NCBI GenBank assembly: GCA_024220505.1 | Contig: JAKZZE010000029.1 | Location: 124,001 to 188,000 of the forward strand | Direction: 5' to 3' | Origin: Rhizopus arrhizus | Lineage: Eukaryota; Mucoromycota; Mucoromycetes; Mucorales; Rhizopodaceae | Length of the DNA: 64,000 bases | Shown: piece after piece, positions 56,786-64,000 of the stretch | Numbering within the stretch: position 1 is the first letter of the stretch | How the letters are laid out: every line of letters begins with the position of its first letter | Translations under genes and position numbers: made by a program | Notes under the pieces: model-generated | The model's database searches: none | Told to the model about the DNA's origin: nothing | What the model saw: only the letters and a program-made list of their open reading frames with translations

Positions 56786-58371
56786 TAAAATCCTTATCCA
56801 TCATTACCATAAAAGGGGACATCAAACCTTATATCCAACTTTTGAATTTTGAAGTCTTTGGTTGGTGTTTTAATTGCGCGACATAAACATAAAAAGTGTT
56901 GTCCAACTGTTCTTTCTTTTCCATCTTTCAAAAAGTATATTACTTTACAAACATGACAAGAAAGCTAGCTCGCAAATTACAAGCAGTTAACGAAGTACTG
57001 CGTATAACAAAGAAAAAGTTGGATGGCTTCAACAGCCGTCCTATGGTCAGTGAGTTGGATGGCGGTCGCGTCAAGGATATTGTTTCTTTGCGTTTGGTCG
57101 CCCTAAGCAACCGGTAAGCTTGGTTTTTGTGTATAAACGTTAATAAGAACATCTTACCAATACCTATTTGCATTCATAGATTCAAGAACAAGTGTGTAGA
57201 TGAGGTGGATCGGTTGGAGTACTTGCTTCGTCCTAAGCCACAAAGGATGAGCAAGGAGGAAAAGCAGGCGTTGGCAAGAAGGCTGGATGAAGGAGCACGC
57301 CTGCTTGACGAAAAGAAGAAGCGCAAGCGAGAAGAAGAAGAAGAAGAAAAGAAGAAGCAAGAGGAAGAAGAAAAGAAAGAAAAGGAGGCGCAAGGAAGCA
57401 AGAAGCGCAAGCAAAGAGAAGATGAGGAAGAAGAAAGAGAAGAAGGATCTGATGCTTGCTTGGTGAAGAAGCGTAGATATTTTAAGCATGGTTGCCGCTA
57501 CCAATAGCTTCCATCCATTCCATTCCTTTTGATACCCTAAAAAAACTAATCTAGTCATAGATTAGTTTTGTAATAAAAATTATATTTGTATATCATTGGT
57601 CATACCTTAATATGTATCCATTCGAAACACATTGTCTTTCCATTATCTATCTATTACTATCCATTATCTATCTATTACTATCCATTATTATCTATTACTA
57701 TCCATTATTATTTATTACTATCTATTACTATGAATGTCATTGTAAAAATGCTGCTGCATATAAACCACAATACCTTTTGTCTCCATGTTATACGCTATGA
57801 ATCAATGACATAATGACACAATGACACAACAGTGTCTTCAACCTCCTTGTGCTGCTTACTCTTTTATGAGCATTGTGTCCATATCATTGGTACTTGACAT
57901 ATATAAACCAAATTGAGCTCATTTAATTCCTATTGCCATAAGGCTATAGTACAGCTTGATCAAATGTATTGACCTCTTACAGGAGCAATTAGTTGCAGAT
58001 CTAAGCACATTCCGAGGATTAGCCTAATCTTCACATTCGACTGAAGCAATGTCTTTCTTTCTTTATTTTTATTAAGAACAGAATATATAGTCTATAAGAA
58101 TTGAAGACATCTATAATAAAGGTTGTCAAGTTGAACAAAGTCATAATGTTGTTACATTTACTTGGAAGATTTGTAGACTTCATTAGAATCCTTAGATCCC
58201 AAAAATGACAAAAGAAGTAGTTGTGAATCTTGTACTTTGGAGCTAACTGAGCATGAGCGAACCTTTTGATGATAAGAGAAAGAGAAAAGAAGAAGAAGAA
58301 AGGAAAGAAGAGAAAGAGAGAACAAAGAAATAGGATCGACAACAATGTGCCTTAATTGATTTCATTGTCCG
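56786..58371 (-). repeat. Repeat block B' (inverted copy of block B)
   Basis: Matches 45911-47497 in reverse complement; coordinates pair at a constant sum (104282) from P1 through to the right end, so no indels. Contains an identical P1 gene. Ends with the 68-bp sequence shared with the repeat arms. Confidence 0.92.
56953..57507 (+). CDS. P1: unrecognised charged coiled-coil protein (right copy)
   Basis: The predicted protein is the same, residue for residue, as the one at 46775-47329. Exon 1 is 56953-57113, the intron 57114-57179 (GTAAGC to TTCATAG) and exon 2 57180-57507; 162 residues. The splice junction falls within an Arg codon (SNR/FKN). Its divergent partner is the right P2 version. 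Confidence 0.7.
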
Positions 58372-58411
58372 TCAATGACAGATAAGATCACGTGAAGGAC
58401 ATTGACCTTGT
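58372..58411. repeat. 40-bp spacer joining blocks B' and C'
   Basis: TCAATGACAGATAAGATCAC and what follows to GACCTTGT are the first 40 bp of the right inverted-repeat arm (from 51522). It lies between two inverted copies of the 68-bp shared end, so 58304-58480 can fold into a long hairpin. Confidence 0.85.
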
Positions 58412-59244
58412 CGGACAATGAAATCAATTAAGGCACATTGTTGTCGATCCTATTTCTTTGTTCTCTCTTTTTCTTCTTCCCTTTTTTCTCTCTCTCTCTC
58501 TCTCTTTACCTTTCCCTTTCTTTTCTATTCACTTCGTAAGTACTTGTCAAATATATACTTTTGTGTTACAAAGTGGAATTGCTTGTCCTAATGTCGTCCA
58601 GATCTACTTCATGTGAAGGAAAAAGTTGAATAGATGGGTCAATCTAGAAGGAATGGACAACATAATGTAAGTCATTCTGACAACATATTCTATTACTTTA
58701 CTTATATCTCTAAGAGGATAAGGAAGCTTCTTTCATGGTTTATTTGAATACTTTTCGTTCATCAACAGAGAATATTGGCTGGCATATGTTTTTTTTTTGT
58801 ACACTCACAAGAACACTCTCTTTCTCTGCTGACAACATCATTGTTATAACAAGTAATGAATGAATAACGAATGAATAATGAAGTAATGGTGAATGAACAA
58901 TGAAAGCTCAACCAAGAAAGAATAGCAAAGTATACTTTAGATCAACAGTTATGATCATACTATTTGTAAAAGGTAATAGGACTGAGGCTACAAAGGGTAT
59001 ATGGTTGGTACTTTGTCTCAATATTTACATAGTATTATACAAATCTATTTCAGCTCTCTTCCTTTGTACACTAAGGATGATGATGATCGATATATATATG
59101 TATATGAAGCTAGTGGACTTGATTGAAGACATGAAAGAAGCCAAAGAATATAATAAACAATGTAAGTAACATGAGAAAGAGAGAAAGAGAGACAGAGAGA
59201 CAGAGAGACAGAGAGACAGAGAGACAGAGAGACAGAGAGACAGA

Positions 59245-59664
59245 GAGAAAGACAAAGAATGATTTTATTACATAGGATATATATAAAAGTACATGTACTA
59301 AAGTCGACATTGTTAGCCATGTCTTTACTGTAAAGACATGTTTCCAGGCACCGCCACGTGGAGGCCATGTCGAATAGGTGCCCTTCTACGTTCTTTTTTC
59401 CAAAAAGGGGAGAATCAGATAAAGCGTAAGCAATAAATCGAAGAACCCCTGCTGAGCTGGTAAAGGTGTAGAGTTGTATTGCTGTAACTCTCTCAGTGTT
59501 GCTGATCTACACTATTGCTGATCTGCTATATTGCTGATCTACTATATTGCTGATCTACTTTGTTGCTGGTCTACTGTGTTGTTGGTGTGTTGTGTTGCTG
59601 ACTTACTGTGCTGTCGTGATTGGTAGAGAAAGAAAAAATATATCGGATCTGGCTCCCTTTTATA
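59245..59664 (-). ncRNA. Non-coding ribozyme transcription unit (unit 2, inverted copy of unit 1)
   Basis: Inverted copy of 50270-50690 with the TATA box near 59660, leader tandem repeats at 59490-59600, the ribozyme and the AATAAA complement near 59265. Confidence 0.6.
59305..59383 (-). ncRNA. HDV-like self-cleaving ribozyme, copy 2
   Basis: Identical in sequence to copy 1, on the minus strand: 5' end GGGCACC at 59383-59377, P2 3' strand ending at 59305. It was carried along by the block C duplication, so it is not independent evidence for the fold. Confidence 0.87.
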
Positions 59665-60626
59665 CATTTTTTGGTCTTATCAAAACTTACTCTGTGTTGG
59701 TATGACGCGATGACAAGAAATTAACAAAAAAAAACTCCTGCAAAATAGTCCGTTTGTTACATTTTTGACCATGAGAATCTGTTTTTCTCTCACTCTTCAA
59801 GCTTTTATCATGTCATTCATCAGTCAAAATCTAAAACAAACCAGTATCTTCAATCATTTTCTATCCTTTATCGTCATAATATTGAAACATAACCAGTAAG
59901 TAACTATACGACAAAGCTCGTTGTTATACTAAATTAGTCAATTCGTCCTTAGAACCAATGAAGCACAAGTCCTAGGGTTTTACATGATCATTCTACTTTG
60001 ACCTAGTCATCACTCTCAGTTGACAAGGAAGCATATAAAAAGATTTAGAATCACAGGGTCTCCGAAAAGTGTAATAATGCTCTATAGATCCAGAATTAAT
60101 ATCCTAGGATTCAGTGTTGCATAATGATGATGCTACAGTCTTTTATGGAATGTAAGTCAAGTCTACTTCATATGTCACTTTATTACTAGAAATAACCAAC
60201 GCCTTTTATTTCCCCTAGCATGAATCATGTCAAGTACAATAGAGAAGAAGGAATGGAATAAAATGATGACTTTTGCCAAAAAGATATCAAATCAAAGAGG
60301 ATTACCTTGTCCTTTATCTACTCATTCCTTTGTATGAAATTGGATATGAAGAAGCATCAAGTGATACTTTGTGAACATATCATATCTTGTTGTTCTTTCT
60401 ATGCTATGTTCTCTTCTGTGCTATTCTTTTATTGCTTGGTGACAAATCTAGTTTCATTCAATGTATATCTAGTTTACTCCTTTTATTATTAACACGTTTC
60501 TTGAAATAGGTTGAGCTGTAGCCTTAATCAAGTGTGAAGCAAGACTATTTAGCAATAAAAATATTTGAAAGAGGAGTTTTATGAGGGACGGAATCTTAGC
60601 TCCTTTACATTCTTGATATTGCTTGA

Positions 60627-61750
60627 AATTTGTTATATGCTTACAACTGGCCTCTTGTTAATTTTCCATAAATCACGCAATTACAGGAAAGTACTATTCT
60701 GTGGTTAAAGAGCGTAATTAGACTCTGGCGGGATCAAGATGAACAAATTACGAAATAATGCGCTTGTTGCTTTACTATATGTTCTTTTGTTTTTTGCTGG
60801 TATTATAGCTGATATGGATAGCTGCCTTAGTATTTATTGATGAAGGGGTATCCTGCCACCGCAATGTTATAATATACTATAGAGCACAAAAAATCAAAAA
60901 ACTTTCATATGCTATGTTCAGTGTGCAGCATGAATAGTAATAAAATGTAACATATTGTGCTATAACGACATAAAAGTATATTGTATCTAGGAAATGCTAT
61001 TAAGCTTGGTATTGTGTAATTTTGGTATTTTTAGGCTGTGAATTTGTAAAATTTGAGCTGAGCAGCAAAGTCATGTAGTGCATTATTAATCATAAACATT
61101 CTCATTTATCGTCATATAAACTTGAATATCGCTATTATAGTGTTGATTTTAAGACTATGTATGCTTAATTTTGTAGTCATAGTCTCATGTCATAATTTCT
61201 AGGTTTAAAAATACATTAAAAATTAGATATAAAGCTTTGTCCTAATGAAATATATCCAATTGCTTTTAGAAAAGAATAATTTTATAACTGCTCATAATCT
61301 GCTTTGAATTAAAATTTATGTTATTATTGCTAGGTAAATATTCAATTTTTGTATTTATTAAAGAATGATTCTTTTGTATAATGAAATATATTGAACCGTT
61401 TATATCATATTGTCTACAAAAAACTATAATTTCTATCATCCGAAGCCATCTCAGACGAATTTTATCGAATAAGGTTTGTGGCTTTAGCTATTAGTCCAAA
61501 AGCTGTCTTATTTTTGTACGGAGCGCCGCATTAAATGAATGGAAGGGAGTATTAATATGGACTATGCTGTTGGATTATTTAGAACAAGGAGCAATACTTA
61601 TTTTTGAACAAGGAATGAAGGAAAAGAAAATTACTGAATTAGTACTCGTATGTAACCAAAGGAACAAATGAAATCCTTTTGCTGCAGGTGACTTTGGTTT
61701 GACTGTTAAGAAAGTGACCTCTTTTCAAATAATTTTTCTAAAGAAAAAAG
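60627..61750. other. AT-rich region, no gene recognised
   Basis: Unique sequence between block C' and the third ribozyme unit. No open frame or repeat partner of note. Confidence 0.45.
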
Positions 61751-62025
61751 TATAAAAGGAGGAGCCAAATTACAGAATTTTTTGTTTCTTTACTGGTTTC
61801 GTCTGTTCATTGTTCAGGCCTACTCGATGGAAAAGGTTTAGCGGCTGACGCCGGAGAGTAGCCACCAATGTCGATTTCCTTTACAGTATAAACAAACGAA
61901 TGCGAAGGGCACTTAAAGACATGGCCTCCACGTGGCGGTGCCTGGAAACATATTTTCATTTTGAAAATATGGCCAAGAATGTCAACTTTTTTTTTTATAT
62001 TAAATAAAAATGAAAAATCACTTTT
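61751..62025 (+). ncRNA. Non-coding ribozyme transcription unit (unit 3, diverged)
   Basis: TATAAAAGGA at 61751, a leader of about 155 bp unlike that of unit 1, the ribozyme, then AATAAA at 62004-62009. The order promoter, leader, ribozyme, poly(A) signal is the same as in unit 1 although only the promoter edge and the ribozyme are alike. The leader contains a stem ggcctactc (61818) with gagtagcc (61855). Confidence 0.6.
61907..61983 (+). ncRNA. HDV-like self-cleaving ribozyme, copy 3 (diverged)
   Basis: 77 nt with the same fold as copy 1. P1: GGGCACT 61907-61913 with GGTGCCT (the last pair now U-G). P2: GACAT 61918-61922 with ATGTC 61979-61983. P3 and L3 are unchanged (GCC-TCCACGT-GGC). P4: 61949-61958 with 61962-61971; three pairs differ from copy 1 and all three are compensated (G-C to A-U, C-G to U-A, U-A to C-G). 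J4/2 is GCCAAGA with the catalytic C at 61973. Compensatory change in P4 is strong support for the structure. Confidence 0.88.
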
Positions 62026-64000
62026 GAAAAAAAAACTTCCTAGTATTGCTCTTGTCTTTTACCTTTCGCTTTTTACCTAAGCCATTTATTTGTTTTTAAA
62101 CCACTTGTTATACCAAGCATTTCTCTAATACTATCTCTACTCTTTTAATTGAAAAGTCAAGTTGTGTAATGAAATAAACATAAGGCTAGGTAGTTTATGA
62201 TTGCCAAAGCAAAGAAAAAGAAAAAAAAAAGAAAAAAGCTGGTGGTAAAGTTGAGATTCCTTAGTCAACATTCCCAAAAGGAATCTAATGAGTGGTGAAC
62301 CAAGTCTTTTATTTTATTTTGTTGTTCAGTATGTATGTATGCTATATACTCAGTATATTAATAGTATGCTTTGTCTGCTTTTCTTTTTTTATTTTATTTT
62401 AGAAAGCTTCTTTTGTTTTTTATTTTCCACATGCAGGTTTGCATTCAGATGAAGACAAGAGATGAAAAAGTAACTACTACTATTCTTTTGTTTGGTTATT
62501 TCCTTTTTTTTCTGCTTTTTATATGTCTAAAGGTATTTGGTTAAGAGAAAGTATGTTTGTAGGAATGATGGAGAATGAGGAGGGATGAGTAAAAAAGCTA
62601 AAGGCAAGCAAGTAAGCTAGACTAATAAGGCATATCGTGTAACCACACTTACACCTACTTCCTCTTTTCACCTTCCTTTTAAGGAACTTGGTAATGTATC
62701 GCTTACTTGCTTATAAGCATAGATGATAGCATGTAACTAATAGACGTTGTAGCGAATAAAAGGTTGCTTTATTTTTATTTACATGCCGATGAAATAAAAA
62801 AATAGAATGCGTTTGCTTTCTCTCTTTTTATATAACGATTATAGATGCAATTGAGAATATAATAAAGAGACATCAGCATATATGGAAAAGTAAGCAAGTA
62901 GGTTGAGTCTTTGCAGACTGACTGTGTACGAGATGACCAAATTCAGAAAAGGGTAAAAGAGAAACGGATTCTAAAGTGAGTGCATCATGAGCAAAACGGC
63001 GATTCAAGTATCCCTTTTTAGATCGTTACACTGTATCACTGTGACAATAGGTACGACTCTTGTATATGGATATGATATTAATAGAATGATTCCATACTGG
63101 TTGAGTGCAATAATTTATCCACAAAAGAGTTAACTTGACACATTGTCCATGCTTTTTATTTTTTATTTTTCATTTACTTTTATTTTCTAATAACAAAAGC
63201 TAATTACAAGAAATAATGAACAAAGCTTTTCTAAAAGAAAGCAGAGTATATAACTTGACGACCCTGACCGAACCAAAGTGTGGAACTTGCTTTAGACTTG
63301 AAGAATTCCCAAGACAGAAAAGTCAAAAGAAAAAGAAAAAAAAAAAAAGCTGAGACAGCTTGGAATTTTGTTTCCGTCTTTCAATCTCGACTCTCATAGA
63401 TTCACTTCTATAGTTTTCTGTATTCGACTTTTCTTTTCTACAAGATACAAAGAAGTAGTGTAAAATGTATTTGCTGTTATGCTTCACAAAAAAAAAAGAA
63501 AGAGAAAAAAAAAGAAAAAAGTATTCTGTATGGATTTTGAAAAGTATACGGGTTAAAGCTAAAGAGCAGAGGAAAAGCAATGATATATTCAATATGATAG
63601 GCTTGCAAACGAATTGTTGTAGCTATTGAATCAAATATGATGTGATATGACATCTTTTGTATTTATAGCAAGGATAAGAAAGAGGTCATGTCATTGCATA
63701 GGAAACAAAATATGGATTCAAACATGAAGCAAACAAAGCGCCAGTAAAGATGGTTCATACGACAGTGATTATGAAGACATATTGAGGATGATTTGGTGAA
63801 AGGAAAGGAAGAGGGGGATGAGAGAGTTTGTAAACGATGTGAAAGGTGTGATAGTGAAAGAAAAAGAAGCAACAGGCAAACATATGTTATATGGTCAGTG
63901 TTAGATAGCTCTATCTATATTTTGACTAAAGAGAATGATTGCTTTGAAATAAACCATTTACCTCTAATTTGCCACAAAATCTTATCAACAAGCCTATACG
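62026..64000. other. AT-rich region, no gene recognised
   Basis: Poly(A), poly(T) and A/G-rich tracts (62215-62235, 63325-63350, 63485-63520). Short open frames are low in complexity and not called. Confidence 0.45.

Larger units (their letters stand above)
58412..60626 (-). repeat. Repeat block C' (inverted copy of block C)
   Basis: Matches 49308-51521 in reverse complement (coordinate sum about 109934 throughout). Contains the second ribozyme and its promoter. Similarity stops sharply at about 60626. Confidence 0.9.

Noticed and set aside
1..64000. CRISPR array or bacterial operon content
   Set aside because: No spaced identical repeats of that type; genes have spliceosomal introns and fungal families.
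1..64000. tRNA or 5S rRNA genes
   Set aside because: I looked for B-box-like GTTCRANNC sequences and found none that folds into a convincing cloverleaf.

Overview
The window looks like nuclear DNA of an early-diverging filamentous fungus, most likely a mucoralean (Mucoromycota). It is AT-rich and the host genes carry many tiny introns (about 45-70 bp). The first 24 kb is packed with Tc1/mariner elements, chromodomain Ty3/gypsy and tyrosine-recombinase retroelements. Genus and species cannot be fixed from the sequence alone.

Region 1 (1-24,000) is a nested transposon graveyard. A gypsy element with a chromodomain (running in from the left edge) sits in a Tc1 element (A), which sits in another Tc1 element (B). 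B is also split by a solo LTR with a 5-bp target duplication. A retroelement Gag ORF is split by a second solo LTR of the same family, itself split by Tc1 element C. A DIRS-like tyrosine recombinase ORF is split by Tc1 element D. Then follow Tc1 elements E (open transposase), F and G1 (relics), H (nearly identical long TIRs), G2, J (relic) with I inside it, a gypsy fragment and further LTRs. Several of the Tc1 elements share a tripartite terminal repeat: an outer site, a conserved middle motif, and an inverted inner copy of the outer site.

Region 2 (24,000-41,400) is a compact block of host genes: a FYVE/armadillo protein, a Sir2 deacetylase, Tim23, the palmitoyltransferase Pfa4, a Cdc50 flippase subunit, phosphomevalonate kinase (Erg8), a Cys-type glutathione peroxidase, an alpha/beta hydrolase, a monocarboxylate-type MFS transporter and a small Myb protein. 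Spacing is tight; Cdc50 and Erg8 converge with 16 bp between stop codons.

Region 3 (41,400-64,000) has few recognisable genes but strong structure. A 2.1-kb inverted repeat (43,905-45,978 and 51,453-53,590) flanks a 5.5-kb core. Both ends of that core occur again, inverted and joined end to end through a 40-bp spacer, at 56,786-60,626. The core holds a divergent pair of unrecognised genes: P1, a charged coiled-coil protein with one intron, and P2, a short protein with four D-x-x-V-P motifs. The second locus has an identical P1 but a very different P2.

The same repeats carry an RNA that fits the HDV-like self-cleaving ribozyme fold in every element, present as two identical copies (50,551 and 59,383 minus) and a third diverged copy (61,907) with compensatory changes in stem P4. 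Each ribozyme lies between a TATA box and an AATAAA signal with no coding sequence in between. This non-coding ribozyme unit and the P1/P2 pair are the most interesting content of the window.
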